A DNA stretch of 64,000 nt from Colletes latitarsis (GCF_051014445.1 NC_135137.1:16245501-16309500), one strand, 5' to 3'; positions 12,723 to 27,240 are shown, counted from the first letter of the stretch. Translations and numbers: made by a program. Notes: generated by a model from the letters alone, not told the origin.

Positions 12723-15700
12723 ATTAAACCTGGTTTCGATCAATATTTTAGAGGGTAACGCATGTTAGGTCTAGGTTAGGCCTTGGATTTGCTCTCATCA
12801 GGCTCATACTTTCGCATATTTCTCATACTCGAAGGCCAGATTCTGGGCTTTTTTTGGATTGGATCACGTAGTAATGTGGTACCACACAGAAACAGTCCAT
12901 TAAACCTGGTTTCGATCAATATTTTAGAGGATAGTGCATGTTAGGTCTGGGATTTGCTTTCATCAGGCTCATACTTTCGCATATCTCTCCTACTTGAGGG
13001 CCAGATTCTGGGCTTTTTCTGGTTTGGATCACGTAGTAATGTGGTACCACACTGAAGCAGTCAATTCAACCTGGTCTCGATAAATATTTTAGAGGATGAC
13101 GCATGTTAGGTCTGGGTTAGGTCTAGGAGTTGCCCTCATCAGGCTCATATTCTCGCATTTTTCGCATACTCGTTGACCAGTTCCTGGAATTTTTCAGGTT
13201 TGGATCACGTGGTAATGTGTTACCACACTGAAACAGACCATTAAACCTGGTTTCGATCAATATTATTGAGGATTGCGCATGTTAGGTCTAGGTTAGGTCA
13301 GGGATTTGGCACTCATCAGGCTCATACTTTCGCATATTTCTCATACTTGATGGCCAGATTCTGGGCGTTTTATGGTTGGGATCACGTAGTAATGTGGTAA
13401 CACACTGAAACAGTCCATTAAACCTGGTTTCAATCAATATTTCTGAGGATAACGCATGTTATGTCTAGGTTAGGTCTGTGATTTGCACTCATCAGGCCCA
13501 TACATTCGCATTCTTCAAATACTTGTTGGACAGATCCCGGGTTTCTTCTGGTTTCGATCACGCGGTAATGTGTTACCACACTGAAACAGACCATTAATCC
13601 TGGTTTCGATCAATATTTTAGAGGATAACGCATTTTAGGTCTATGTTAGGTCTGGGATTTGCTCTCATCAGGCTCATACTTTCGCATATTTCTCATACTT
13701 GATGGCCAGATTCTGGGCTTTTTTTCGTTTGGATCACGCAGTAATGTGGTACCACACTCAAACAGTCCATTAAACCTGGTTTCGATCAATACGTTAGAGG
13801 ATGGCGCATGGTAGGTCTGGGATTTGCTTTCATCAGGCTCATACTTTCGCTTATTTCTCAAACTTGAGGCCAGATTCTCGGCTTCTTCAGGTTTGGATCA
13901 CATAGAAATGTGATACCACACTGAAACAGCCCATTAAACCTGGTTTCGATCAATGTTTTAGAGGATAACGCATGTTAGGTCTAGGTTAGGCCTCGGATTG
14001 GCCCTCATCAGACTCATACTTTCGCATTCTTCAGATACTTGTTGAACAGATCCCGGGTTTTTTCTGGTTTGGGTCAGGTGGTACTGTGTCGCCACACTGA
14101 AACAGACCATTAAACCTGGTTTCGATCAATATTATTGAGGATAGCGCATGTTAGGTCTAGGTTAGGTCAGGGATTTGCGCTCATCAGGCTCATTCTTTCG
14201 CATATTTCTGATACTTGATGGCCAGATTCTGGTCTTTTTCTGGTTTCGATCATGTAGTAATGAGGTACCACACTGAAACAGTCCATTGAACCTGATTTCG
14301 ATCAATGTTTTAGTGGATAACGCATGTTAGGTCTAGGTTAGGCCTTGGATTTGCCCTCATCAGACTCATACTTTCGCATTCTTCACATACCTGTTGAGCA
14401 GATCCCGGGTATTTTCTGGTTTGGGTCACGTGGTATTGTGTTACCACACTGAAACAGACCATTAAACCAGGTTTCGATCAATATTTTTGGGGATACCGCA
14501 AGTTAGGTCTAGGTTAGGTCAGGGATTTGCACTCATCAGGAAAATACTTTCGCATATTTCTCATACTTGATCGCCAGATTCTGGTCTTTTTCTGGTTTGG
14601 ATCACGTAGTAATGCGGTACCACCCAGAAACAGTCCATTAAACCTGGTCTTGATAAATATTTTAGCGGATAACGCATGTTAGGTCTGGGTTAGGCCTAGG
14701 ATTTGCCCTCATCAGGCTCATACTTTCGCATTTTCCGCATACTCGTTGACAAGATCCTGAGCTTTTTCTGGTTTGGATCAGGTGGTAATGTGGTACCACA
14801 CTGAAACAGTCAATTACACCTAGTCTGGGTCAACATTTCAGAAGATAACGCATGTTAGGTCTGGGTTAGGTCTGTGATTTGCCATCATGAGGCTCATACT
14901 TTCGCATATTTCTCATACTTGTTGGCCAGATCCTGGGTTTTTTCTGCATTGAATCACGTACTAATGTCGTGCCACACTGGAACAGTCAATTAAACATAGT
15001 CTGGGTCATCATTTCAAAGGATAACGCATGTTAGGTCTGGGTTAGGCCTAGGATTTGCCCTCACCAGACTCATAATTTCGCATTCTTCACATACTTGTTG
15101 AACAGATCCTGAGCTTTTTCTGGTTTGGATCACGTGGTAATGTGGTACCACACTGAAACAGTCAATTAAACTTAGTCTGGGTCAACATTTCAAAGGATAA
15201 CGCTTGTTAGGTCTGGGTTAGGTGTGTGATTTGCCATCATGAGGCCCATACTTTCGCATATTTCCCATACTTGTTGGCCAGATCCTGGGCTTTCACTCCT
15301 TTGGATCAGGTAGTAATGTGGTATCACACTGAAACAGTCCATTAAACCTGGTTTCGATCTATATTTTAGAGGATAACGCATGTTAGGTCTGGGTTAGGTC
15401 TGGGATTTGCCCTCATCAGGCTCATACTTTCGCATTCTTCACATACTTCTTGAACAGATCCTGAGTTTTTTCTGCTTTGGATCATGTACTAATGTGGTAC
15501 CACACTGAAACAGTCAATTAAACCTAGTCTGGGTCAACATTTCAAAGGATAACGCATGTTAGGTCTGGGTTAGGTGTGGGATTTGGTCCCATCAGGCTCA
15601 TACTTGCGCATATTTCTCTTACTTGATGGCCAGATCCTGGGCTTTCACTCCTTTGGATCAGGTAGTAATGTGGTATCACACTGAAACAGTCCATTAAACC

Positions 15701-15969
15701 TGGTTTCGATCTATATTTCAGAGGATAACGCATGTTAGGTCTGGATTAGGTCCGGGATTTGCCCTCATCAGTCTCATACTTTCGCAATGTTCACATACTT
15801 CTTAAACAGATCCTGGGTTTTTTCTAGTATGGATCACGTAGAAATGTGGTACCACAATGAAGCAGTCGACTAAACCTGGTTCTGATCAATATTTTGGAGG
15901 ATAACGCATGTTAGGTATAGGCTAGGCCTGGGATTTGTCCTGATCAGACTCATACTTTCGCATCCTTCA

Positions 15970-18900
15970 CATACTTCTTAAACAGATCCTGGGTTTTTTC
16001 TGGTTTGGATCACATGGTAGTGTGGTACCACACTAAAACAGTCGATTAAACTTGGTTCCGATCAATATTTTTGAGCAAAACACATGTTATGGTCTCGGTT
16101 AGGACTAGGATTTGCCCCCATCTGGGTCATACTTTCGCATATTTCTCATACTTGTTGGCCAGATCCTGGGTTTTTCTAGTTTGGATCACATAGTAGTGTG
16201 GTACCACACTGAAACAGTCGACTAAACCTGGTTCCGATCAATATTATAGAGGATAACTCATGTTAGGTCTACGTTGGATGTGGGAATTGCCCTCATCAGG
16301 CTCATACTTTTGCATATTTCTCATTCTTGTTGGCCAGATCCTGGGCTTCCACTGATTTGGTTCACGTAGTAATGTGGTACCACACAAACAGTCAATTAAA
16401 CCTGGTCTTGATAAATATTTTAGCGGATAACGCATGTTAGGTCTGGGTTAGGCCTAGGATTTGCCCTCATCAGGCTCATACTTTCGCATTTTCCGCATAC
16501 TCGTTGACAAGGTCCTGAGCTTTTTCTGGTTTGGATCAGGTGGTAATGTGGTACCACACTGAAACAGTCAATTACACCTAGTCTGGGTCAACATTTCAGA
16601 ATATAACGCATGTTAGGTCTGGGTTAGGTCTGTGATTTGCCATCATGAGGCTCATACTTTCGCGTATTTCTCATACTTGTTCGCCAGATCCTGGGCTATC
16701 TCTGCTCTGGATCACCTAGTAATGTGGTACCACACTGAAACAGTTCATTAAACCTGGTTTCGATCAATATTTTAGAGGATAACTCATGTTAGGTATAGGC
16801 TAGGCCTGGGATTTGCCCTGATCAGACTCATACTTCCGCATCCTTCACATACTTCTTAAACAGATCCTGGGTTTTTTCTGGTTTGGATCACATAGTAGTG
16901 TGGTACCACACTGAACCAGTCGATTAAACCTGGACTCGATAAATATCTTAGAGGATAACGCATGTCAGGTCTATGTGAGGGCTGGGATTTGCCCTCTTCA
17001 GTATCATACTTTCGCATTCTTCACATACTTGTTGAACAGATCCTGGGTTTTTTCTGCTTTGGATCACGTACTAATGTGGTACCACACTGAAACAGTCAAT
17101 TAAACCTAGTCTGGGTCAACATTTCAAAGGATAACGCATGTTAGGTCTGGGATAGGTCTGGGATTTGCCCTCTTCAGTCTCATACTTTCGCATTCTTCAC
17201 ATACTTCTTGAACAGATCCTGGGTTTTTTTCTGGTTTGGATTACATAGTAATGAGGCACCACACTGAAACAGTCGACTAAACCTGGTCTCCATCAATATT
17301 CTCGAGGATAACGCATGTTAGGTCTGGATTAGGTCGGGGATTTGCCCTCATCAGTCTCATACTTTCGCATTCTTCACATACTTCTTGACCAGATCCTGGG
17401 TTTTCTCTGCTTTGGATCACGTACTAATGTGGTACCACACTGAAACAGTCAATTTAACCTAGTCTGGGTCAACATTTCAAAGGATAACGCATGTTAGGTC
17501 TGGGTTAGGTCTAGGATTTGCCCTCATCAGGCTCATACTTTCGCATTTTTCGCATACTCGTTGACCAGATCCTGAGCTTTTTCTGGTTTGGATCACGTGG
17601 TAATGTGGTACCACACTGAAACAGTCAATTAAACCTAGTCTGGGTCAACATTTCAAAGGATAACGCATGTTAGGTCTGGGTTAGGTCTAGGATTTGCCCT
17701 CATCAGGCTCATACTTTCGCATTTTTCGCATACTCGTTGACCAGATCCTGAGCTTTTTCTGGTTTGGATCACGTAGTAATGTGGGACCACACTGAAACAG
17801 TCGATTAAACCATGTTTCGATCTATATTTTAGAGGATAACGCATGTTAGGTCTGGATTAGGTCTGGGATTTGCCGTCACCAGTCTCATACTTTCGCATTG
17901 TTCACATACTTCTTAAACAGATCCTGGGTTTTTCTGGTTTGGATCACATAGTAGTGTGGTACCACACTGAAACAGTCGACTAAACCTGGTTCCGATCAAT
18001 ATTTTTGAGGAAAACACATGTTATGGTCTCGGTTGGGTCTAGGATTTGCCCTCATCTGGGTCTTACTTTCGCATATTTCTCATACTTGTTGGCCAGATCC
18101 TGGGCTTCCACTCCTTTGGATCAGGTAGTAATGTGGTATCACACTGAAACAGTCCATTAAACCTGGTTTCGATCTATATTTTAGAGGATAACGCATGTTA
18201 GGTCTGGGTTAGGTCTGGGATTTGCCCTCATCAGGCTCATACTTTCGCATTCAGCACATACTTCTTGAACAGATCCTGGGTTTTTTCTGCTTTGGATCAC
18301 GTACTAATGCGGTACCACACTGAAACAGTCAATTAAACCAAGTCTGGGTCAACATTTCAGAGGATAACGCATGTTAGGTCTGGGTTAGGTCTAGGATTTG
18401 CCCTCATCTGGCTCATACCTTCGCATTTTTCGCATACTCGTTGCCCATATTCTGAGCTTTCTCTGGTTTGGATCACGTGGTAATGTGGTACCACACTGAA
18501 ACAATCAATTAAACTTAGTCTGGGTCAACATTTCAAAGGATAACGCTTGTTATGGCTGGGTTAGGTCTGTGATTTGCCATCATGAGGCCCATACTTTCGC
18601 ATATTTCTCATACTGGTTGGCCAGATCCTGGGCTTTTTCTGGTTTGGATCACGTAGTAATGTGGGACCACACTGAAACAGTCGGCTAAACCTGGTCTCGA
18701 TCAATATTTTAGAGGATAACGCATGTTAAGTCTGGGATAGGTCTGGGATTTGCCCTCTTCAGTCTCATACTTTCGCATTCTTCACATACTTCTTGAACAG
18801 ATCCTGGATTTATCTGGTTTGGATCACATAGTAGTGTGGTACCACACTGAAACAGTCGACTAAACCTGGTTCCGATCAATATTTTTGAGGAAAACACATG

Positions 18901-20870
18901 TTATGGTTTCGGTTGGTTCTAGGATTTGCCCTCATCTGGGTCCTACTTTCGCATATTTCTCATACTTGTTGGCCAGATCCTGGACTTTCACTCCTCTGGA
19001 TCACGTAGTAATGTGGTACCACGCTGAAACAGTCGTTTAAACCTGGTTTTGATCAATATTATAGAGGATAACTCATGTTAGGTCTAAGTTGGTTCTGGAA
19101 TTTGCTCTCATCAGGCTCATACTTTCGCAGATTTCTCATTCTTGTTGGCCAGATCCTGGGCTTCCACTGATTTGGATCACGTAGTAATGTGGTACCACAC
19201 TGAAACAGTCAATTAAACTTAGTCTGGGTCAACATTTCAAAGGATAACGCTTGTTAGGTCTGGGTTAGGTCTGTGATTTGCCATCATGAGGCCCATACTT
19301 TCGCATTGTTCACATACTTGTTGAACAGGTGCTGAGCTTTTTCTGGTATGGAGCACGTAGAAATGTGGTACCACAATGAAGCAGTCGACTAAACCTGGTT
19401 TTGATCAATATTTTAGAGGATAACGCATGTTAGGTCTAGGCTAGGCCTTGGATTTGCTCTCATCAGACTGATACTTTCGCATTCTTCACATACTTGTTGG
19501 CCAGATCCTTGGCGTCTTCTGGATTGGAGCACGTAGTAATATGGTACCACACTGAAACAGTCGCTTAATCCTGGTCTCGATCAATATCTTAGAGGATAAC
19601 GCATGTTGGGTCTGTGTGAGGGCTGGGATTTGCCCTCATCAGGCTCATACTTTCGCATTCTTCACATACTTGTTGAACAGATCCTGGGTTTTTTCTGCTT
19701 TGGATCACGTACTAATGTGGTACCACACTGAAACAGTCAATTAAACCTAGTCTGGGTCATCATTTCAAAGGATAACGCATGTTAGGTCTGAGTTAGGTCT
19801 TGGATTTGCCCTCATCAGGCTCATACTTTCGCATTCTTCACATACTTCTTGAACAGCTCCTGGGATTTTTCTCGTTTTTATCACATAGTAATGTGGTACC
19901 ACACTGAAACAGTCGATTAAACCTGGTGCCGATCAATATTTTTGAGCAAAACAGATGTTATGGTCTCGGTTAGGTCTGGGATTTGCCCTCATCTGGGTCA
20001 TACTTTCGCATATTTCTCATACTTGTTGGGCAGATCCTGGTCTTTCACTGCTTTGGATTACGTAGTAATGTGGTACCACACTGAAACAGTCCATTAAACC
20101 TGGTTTTGATCAATATTATAGAGGATAACTCATGTTAGGTCTAAGTTGGTTCTGGAATTTGCTCTCATCAGGCTCATACTTTCGCAGATTTCTCATTCTT
20201 GTTGGCCAGATCCTGGGCTTCCACTGATTTGGATCACGTAGTAATGTGGTACCACACAGACACAGTCAATTAAACCTGGTCTGGGTCAACATTTCAAAGG
20301 ATAACGCATGTTAGGTCTGGGTTAGGTATAGGATTTGCCCTCATCAGGCACATACCTTCCCATTTTTCGCATACTCGTTGCCCATATTCTGAGCTTTTTC
20401 TGGTTCGGATCACGTGGTAATGTGGTACCACACTGAAACAGTCAATCAATCCTAGTCTGGGTCAACATTTCAAAGGATAACGCATGTTAGGTCTGGGTTA
20501 GGTCTGTGATTTGCCATCATGAGGCTCATACTTTCGCATATTTCTCATACTTGTTGGCCAGATCCTGGGCTATCACTGCTCTGGATCACGTAGTAATGTG
20601 GTACCACACTGAAACAGTTCATTAAACCTGGTTTCCATCAATATTTTAGAGGATAACTCATGTTAGGTATAGGCTAGGCCTGGGATTTGCCCTGATCAGA
20701 CTCATACTTCCGCATCCTTCACATACTGCTTAAACAGATCCTGGGTTTTTTCTGCTTTGGATCACATAGTAGTGTGGTACCACACTGAACCAGTCGATTA
20801 AACCTGGACTCGATAAATATCTTAGAGGATAACACATGTCAGGTCTGTGTGAGGGCTGGGATTTGCCCAC
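15970..20870. repeat. 22-monomer (3,874-bp) periodicity in block C1
   Basis: The run from about 15,970 to 17,000 returns at about 19,840 to 20,870. The shared order is a TGAGCAAAACA monomer, a TATCTCTGCTCTGG or TATCACTGCTCTGG monomer, a GGTATAGGCTAGGCCTGGG monomer, then TGAACCAGTCGATTAAACC with GGACTCGATAAATATC. TGAACCAGTC lies at 16,912 and 20,786, an offset of 3,874 bp, about 22 monomers. Copies have drifted more than in block D, and only parts of the period still match. The same spacing (38,241 to 42,114) is kept in block C2. Confidence 0.7.
16019..16034. repeat. Perfect 16-bp palindrome AGTGTGGTACCACACT (example)
   Basis: The sequence equals its own reverse complement over 16 bases. A core of at least GTGGTACCAC (with a KpnI site) is present in most monomers, for example at 45-54. 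The full 16-bp form appears wherever a monomer carries TAGTAGTGTGG instead of TAGTAATGTGG, mainly in blocks C and D. Short dyads in satellites are known to favour cruciform extrusion and have been proposed to help centromere identity where CENP-B boxes are absent. A function here is only inference. Confidence 0.8.
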
Positions 20871-22373
20871 ATCAGGCTCATACTTTCGCATTTTTCGCAT
20901 ACTCGTTGCCCAGATTCTGAGCTTTCTCTGGTTTAGATCACGTGGTAATGTGGTACCACACTGAAACAGTCAATTAAGCCTGGTTTTGATCAATATTATA
21001 GAGGATAACTCATGTTAGGTCTAGGTTAGGTCTGGGATTTGCTCTCATCAGGCTCATACTTTCGCATATTTCTCATTCTTGTTGGCCAGAACCTGGGCTT
21101 CCACTGATTTGGATTACGTAGTAATGTGGTACCACACAGAAACAGTCAATTAAACCTGGGCTTGGTAAATATTTTAGCGGATATTGCATGTTAGGTCTGG
21201 GTTAGGTCTAGGATTTGCCCTCATCAGGCTCATACTTTCGCAGTTTTCACATACTTGTTGACCAGATCCTGAGCATTTTCTGGTTTGGATCACGTGGTAA
21301 TGTGGTACCACACTGAAACAGTCAATCAAACCTAGTCTGGGTGAACATTTCAAAGGATAACGCATGTTAGGTCTGTATGAGGGCTGGGATTTGCCCTCAT
21401 CAGTCTCATTCTTTCGCATTGTTCACATACTTCTTAAACAGATCCTGGGTTTTTCTGGATTGGATCACATAGTAGTGTGGTACCACACTGAAACAGTCGA
21501 CTAAACCTGGTTCCGATCAATATTTTAGATGATAGCGCATGTTAGGTCTAGGTAAGGCCTGGGATTTGCCCTCATGAGGCTCATACTTTCACATATTTCT
21601 CATACTTGTTGCCCAGATCCTGGGCTTTTTCTGGTTTGGATCACGTAGTAATGTGGGACCACACTGAAACAGTCGATTAAACCTGGTCTCGATCAATATT
21701 TTAGAGGATAACGCATGTTAAGTCTGGGACAGGTCTGGGATTTGCCCTCTTCAGTCTCATACTTTCGCATTCTTCGCATACATCTTGATCAGATCCTGGG
21801 TTTATCTGGTTTGGATCACATAGTAGTGTGGTACCACACAGAAACAGTCGACTAAACCTGGTTCCGATCAATATTTTAGAGGATAACGCATGTTAGGTCT
21901 GTGTGAGGGCAGGGATTTGCCCTCATCAGGCTCATACTTTCGCATTCTTCACATACTCCTTGAACAGATACGGGGTTTTTTCTGGTTTGGATCACATAGC
22001 AATGTGGTTCCACACTGAACCAGTCGTTAAAACCTGGTTTCGATCAATGTTTTAGAGGGTAACGCATGTTAGGTCTAGGTTAGGCCTTGGATTTGCTCTC
22101 ATCAGGCTCATACTTTCGCATATTTCTCATACTCGATGGCCAGATTCTGGACTTTTTTTATATTGGATCACGTAGTAATGTGGTACCACACAGAAACAGT
22201 CCATTAAACCTGGTTTCGATCAATATTTTAGAGGATAGCGCATGTTAGGTCTGGGATTTGCTTTCATCAGGCTCATACTTTCGCATATCTCTCATACTTG
22301 AGGGCCAGATTCTGGGCTTTTTCTGGTTTGGATCACGTAGTAATGTGGTACCACACTGAAGCAGTCAATTCAA

Positions 22374-25300
22374 CCTGGTCTCGATAAATATTTTAGAGGA
22401 TAACGCATGTTAGGTCTAGATTAGGCCTCGGATTTGCCCTCATCAGACTCATACTTTCGCATTCTTCACATACTTGTTGAACAGATCCCGGGTTTTTTCT
22501 GGTTTGGGTCACGTGGTATAGTGTTGCCACACTGAAACAGACCATTAAGCCAGGTTTCGATCAATATTATTGGGGATACCGCAAGTTAGGTCTAGGTTAG
22601 GTCAGGGATTTGCACTCATCAGGCTCATACTTTCGCATATTTCTCATACTTGATGGCCAGATTCTGGGCCTTTTCTGGTTTCGATCACGTAGTAATGCGG
22701 TACCGCACTGAAACAGTCCATTAAACCTGATTTCGATCAATGTTTTAGAGGATAACGCATGTTAGGTCTAGGTTAGGCCTTGGATTTGCCCTCATCAGAC
22801 ACATGCTTTCGCATTCTTCACATACTTGTTGCACAGATCCCGGGTTTCTTCTGGTTTGGATCACGCGGCAATGTGTTACCACACTGAAACAGACCATTAA
22901 ACCTGGTTTCGATCAATATTTTAGAGGATAACGCATTCTAGGTCTATGTTAGGTCTGGGATTTGCTCTCATCAGGCTCATACTTTCGCATATTTCTCATA
23001 CTTGCTGGCCAGATTCTGGGCTTTTTTTCGTTTGGATCACGCAGTAATGTGGTACCACACTCAAACAGTCCATTAAACCTGGTTTCGATCAATATTTTAG
23101 AGGATGGCGCATGGTAGGTCTGGGATTTGCTTTCATCAGGCTCATACTTTCGCTTATTTCTCATACTTGAGGGCCAGATTCTCGGCTTCTTCAGGTTTGG
23201 ATCACATAGAAATGTGGTACCACACTGAAACAGCCCATTAAACCTGGTTTCGGTCAATGTTTTAGAGGATAACGCATGTTAGGTCTAGGTTAGGCCTCGG
23301 ATTTGCCCGCATCAGACTCATATTCTCGCATATTTCTCATACTCGATGGCCAGATTCTGGGCTTTTTTTGGATTGGATCACGTAGTAATGTGGTACCACA
23401 CAGAAACAGTCCATTAAACCTGGTTTCGATCAATATTTTAGAGGATAGCCCATGTTAGGTCTGGGATTTGCTTTCATCAGGCTCACACTTTCGCATATCT
23501 CTCCTACTTGAGGGCCAGATTCTGGGCTTTTTCTGGTTTGGATCACGTAGTAATGTGGTACCACACTGAAGCAGTCAATTCAACCTGGTCTCGATAAATA
23601 TTTTAGAGGATAACGCATGTTAGGTCTGGGTTAGGTCTAGGATTTGCCCTCATCAGGCTCATATTCTCGCATTTTTCGCATACTCGTTGACCAGTTCCTG
23701 GAATTTTTCAGGTTTGGATCACGTGGTAATGTGTTACCACACTGAAACAGACCATTAAACCGGGTTTCGGTCAATATTATTGAGGATACCGCAAGTTAGG
23801 TCTAGGTTAGGTCAGAGATTTGCGCTCATCAGGCTCATACTTTCGCATATTTCTGATACTTGATGGCCAGATTCTGGTCTTTTTCTGGTTTCGATCACGT
23901 AGTAATGAGGTACCACACTGAAACAGTCCATTGAACCTGATTTCGATCAATGTTTTAGTGGATAACGCATGTTAGGTCTAGGTTAGGCCTTGGATTTGCC
24001 CTCATCAGGCTCATACTTTCGCATATTTCTCATACTCGATGGCCAGATTCTGGGCCTTTTTTGGTTTCGATCACGTAGTAATGCGGTACCGCACTGAAAC
24101 AGCCCATTAATCCTGGTTTCGATCAATGTTTTAGAGGATAACGCATGTTAGGTCTAGGTTAGGCCTCGGATTTGCCCGCATCAGACTCATACTTTCGCAT
24201 TCTTCAGATACTTGCTGAGCAGATCCCGGGTTTTTTCTGGTTTGGGTCACGTGGTATTGTGTTACCATACTGAAACAGACAATTAAACCTGGTTTCGATC
24301 AATATCTTAGAGGATAACGCATGTTAGGTCTAGGTTAGGTCAGGGATTTGCACTCATCAGGCTCATACTTTCGCATATCTCTCATACTTGATGGCCAGAT
24401 TCTGGGCCTTTTTTGGTTTCGATCACGTAGTAATGCGGTACCGCACTGAAACAGCCCATTAAACCTGGTTTCGATCAATGTTTTAGAGGATAACGCATGT
24501 TAGGTCTAGGTTAGGCCTCGGATTTGCCCTCATCAGACTCATACTTTCGCATTCTTCAGATACTTGTTGAACAGATCCCGGGTTTTTTCTGGTTTGGGTC
24601 ACGTGGTATTGTGTTACCACACTGAAACAGACCATTAAACCTGGTTTTGATCAATATTATTGAGGATACGGCATGTTAGGTCTAGGTTAGGCCTTGGATT
24701 TGCTCACATCAGGCTCATACTTTCGCATATTTCTCTTTCTTGTTAGCCAGATCCTTTGCTTTTCTGGTTTGGATCACATAGAAATGTGGCCCCACACTGA
24801 AACAGACCATTAAACCTGGTTTCGATCAATATTTTAGAGGATAACGCATTTTGGGTCTATGTTAGCTCTGGGATTTGCTCTCATCAGGCTCATACTTTCG
24901 CATATTTCTCATACTTGATGGCCAGATTCTGGGCTTTTCTTCGTTTGGATCACGCAGTAATGTGGTACCACACTGAAACAGTCCATTAAACCTGGTTTCG
25001 ATCAATATTTTAGAGGATGGCGCATGGTAGGTCTGGGATTTGCTTTCATCAGGCTCATACTTTCGCTTATTTCTCATACTTGAGGGCCAGATTCTCGGCT
25101 TCTTCTGGTTTGGATCACGTAGTATTGTGGTGCCACACTGAAGCAGTCAATTCAACCTGGTCTCGATAAATATTTTCGGTCTGGGTTAGGTCTGGCATTT
25201 GCTCTCATCAGGCTCATGCTTTCGCATATTTCTCATACTTGATGGCCAGATTCTGGGCTTTTTTTGGTTTGGATCACGTAGTAATGTGGTACCACACTGA

Positions 25301-27240
25301 AACAGTCCATTAAACCTGGTTTCGATGAATATTTTAGAGGATAACGCATGGTAGGTCTATGTTAGGCCTTGGACTTGCCCCCATCAGACTCATACTTACG
25401 CATTCTTCACATACTTGTTGAACAGATCCCGGGTTTTTTCTGGTTCGGATCAGGTGATAATATGGTACCACACTGAAACAGTCAATTAAACCTAGTCGGG
25501 GTCAACATTTCAATAGATAACGCATGTTAGGTATGGGGTAGGTCTGTGTTTTGCCCTCATGAGGCTAATACTTTCGCATATTTCTCATACTTGCTGGCCA
25601 GATCCTGGGCTTTTACTGGTTTGGATCGCGTAGTAATGTGGTACCACACTGAAACAGTCGACTAATCCTGGTCACGATCAATATTTTAGAGGACAACATA
25701 TGTTAGGTCTAGGTTAGGTCTCGGATTTGCTCTCATCAGGCTCATACTTTCGCATATTTCTGATACTTGATGGCCAGATTCTGGTCTTTTTCTGGTTTCG
25801 ATCACGTAGTAGTGCGGTACCACACTGAAACAGTCCATTAAACATGGTTTTGATCAATATTTTAGAGGATAACGCATGTTAGGTCTGAGTTGGGTCTAGG
25901 ATTTGCCCTCATCAGGCTCATACTTTCGCATATTTCTCTTACTTCTTAGCCAGATCCTTTGCTTTTTCAGGTTTGGATCACATAGAAATGTGGTACCACA
26001 CTGAAACAGACCATTAAACCGGGTTTCGGTGAATATTATTGAGGATACCGCAAGTTAGGTCTAGGTTAGGCCAGGGATTTGCACTCATCAGGCTCATACT
26101 TTCGCATATTTCTGATACTTGATGGCCAGATTCTGGTCTTTTTCTGGTTTCGATCACGTAGTAATGAGGTACCACACTGAAACAGTCCATTGAACCTGAT
26201 TTCGATAAATGTTCTAGTGGAAAACACATGTTAGGTCTAGGTTAGGCCTTGGATTTGCCCTCATCAGACTCATACTTTCGCATTCTTCACATACTTGTTG
26301 AGCAGATCCCGGGTTTTTTCTGGTTTGGGGCACGTGGTATTGTGTTACCATACTGAAACAGACAATTAAACCTGGTTTCGATCAATATCTTAGAGGATAA
26401 CGCATGGTAGGTCTAGGTTAGGTCAGGGATTTGCACTCATCAGGCTCATACTTTCGCATATTTCTCATACTTGATGGCCAGATTCTGGGCCTTTTTTGGT
26501 TTCGATCACGTAGTAATGCGGTACCGCACTGAAACAGCCCATTAAACCTGATTTCGATCAATGTTTTAGAGGATAACGCATGTTAGGTCTAGGTTAGGCC
26601 TCGGATTTGCCCTCATCAGACTCATACTTTCGCATTCTTCAGATACTTGTTGAACAGATCCCGGGTTTTTTCTGGTTTGGGTCACGTGGTATTGTGTTAC
26701 CACACTGAAACAGACCATTAAACCTGGTTTTGATCAATATTATTGAGGATACCGCATGTTAGGTCTAGGTTAGGTCTGGGATTTGCACTCATCAGGCTCA
26801 TAGTTTCGCCATATTTCTCATACTTGATGGCCAGATTCTGGGCCTTTTTTGGTTTCGATCACGTAGTAATGCGGTACCAACCTGAAACAGTCCATTAAAC
26901 CTGGTTTCGATCAATATTTTAGAGGGTAACGCATGTTAGGTCTAGGTTAGGCCTTGGATTTGCTCACATCAGGCTCATACTTTCGCATATTTCTCATACT
27001 CGATGGCCAGATTCTGGGCTTTTTTTGGATTGGATCACGTAGTAATGTGGTACCACACAGAAACAGTCCATTAAACCTGGTTTCGATCAATATGTTAGAG
27101 GATAGCGCATGTTAGGTCTGGGATTTGCTTTCACCAGGCTCATACTTTCGCATATCTCTCATACATGAGGGCCAGATTCTGGGCTTTTTCTGGTTTGGAT
27201 CACGTAGTAATGTGGTACCACACTGAAGCAGTCAATTCAA
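22374..27240. repeat. 28-monomer higher-order unit in block B (4,867 bp)
   Basis: CCTGGTCTCGATAAATATTT followed by TTAGGTCTAGATTAGGCC begins at 22,374 and again at 27,241. The distance of 4,867 bp fits 28 monomers of 176 bp minus four 11-bp contractions (near 23,110, 23,455, 25,025 and 27,110) and one 17-bp deletion (25,177), which together remove 61 bp. The variants in between follow the same order in the next unit. Confidence 0.75.
25160..25185. repeat. 17-bp deletion monomer, first copy
   Basis: After TCTCGATAAATATTTT the usual AGAGGATAACGCATGTTA is missing and the sequence continues CGGTCTGGGTT, a net loss of 17 bp. This removes the otherwise nearly invariant GATAACGCATG box. The identical junction occurs at 30,926, exactly 5,749 bp away, so both descend from one deletion copied with the higher-order unit. 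Confidence 0.85.

Larger units (their letters stand above)
9601..14660. repeat. Satellite block B, copy 1
   Basis: This block is marked by TTTCGATCACGTAG (in place of TTTGGATCACGTAG), AATGCGGTACC, GAGGATACCGCAAG, AGATCCCGGGTTTTTTC, TTTGGGTCACGTGG and several monomers lacking one TTAGGTCTRGG unit. The same set of variants returns in 22,031-34,931. Its order is partly collinear with the second block: for example TTCAACCTGGTCTCGATAAA followed by TTAGGCCTCGG at 11,156-11,215 matches 22,374 onward. The right boundary is sharp at about 14,661, where block C variants take over. Confidence 0.72.
14661..22030. repeat. Satellite block C, copy 1
   Basis: From TTTAGCGGATAACGC at 14,661 onward, most monomers carry CTGCTTTGGATCACGTACTAATG or CATAGTAGTGTGGTACC, and a high share has the alternative 'CCTAGTCTGGGTCAACATTT' and 'CAAAGGATAACGC' segment. 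Other markers are GGAAAACACATGTTATGG, TGAGCAAAACAGATG and TTCACTCCTTTGGATCAGG. No block B markers occur inside. A 22-monomer periodicity (3,874 bp) is visible, for example between 16,912 and 20,786. The block is repeated collinearly in 34,932-44,060. Confidence 0.78.

Noticed and set aside
22949..23257. Longer 102-codon minus-strand open frames (12,435-12,743, 22,949-23,257, 28,169-28,477)
   Set aside because: They arise because a 165-bp monomer keeps the frame open across the junction. The translation is simply two copies of a 55-residue repeat. Equivalent positions in normal 176-bp monomers are closed.
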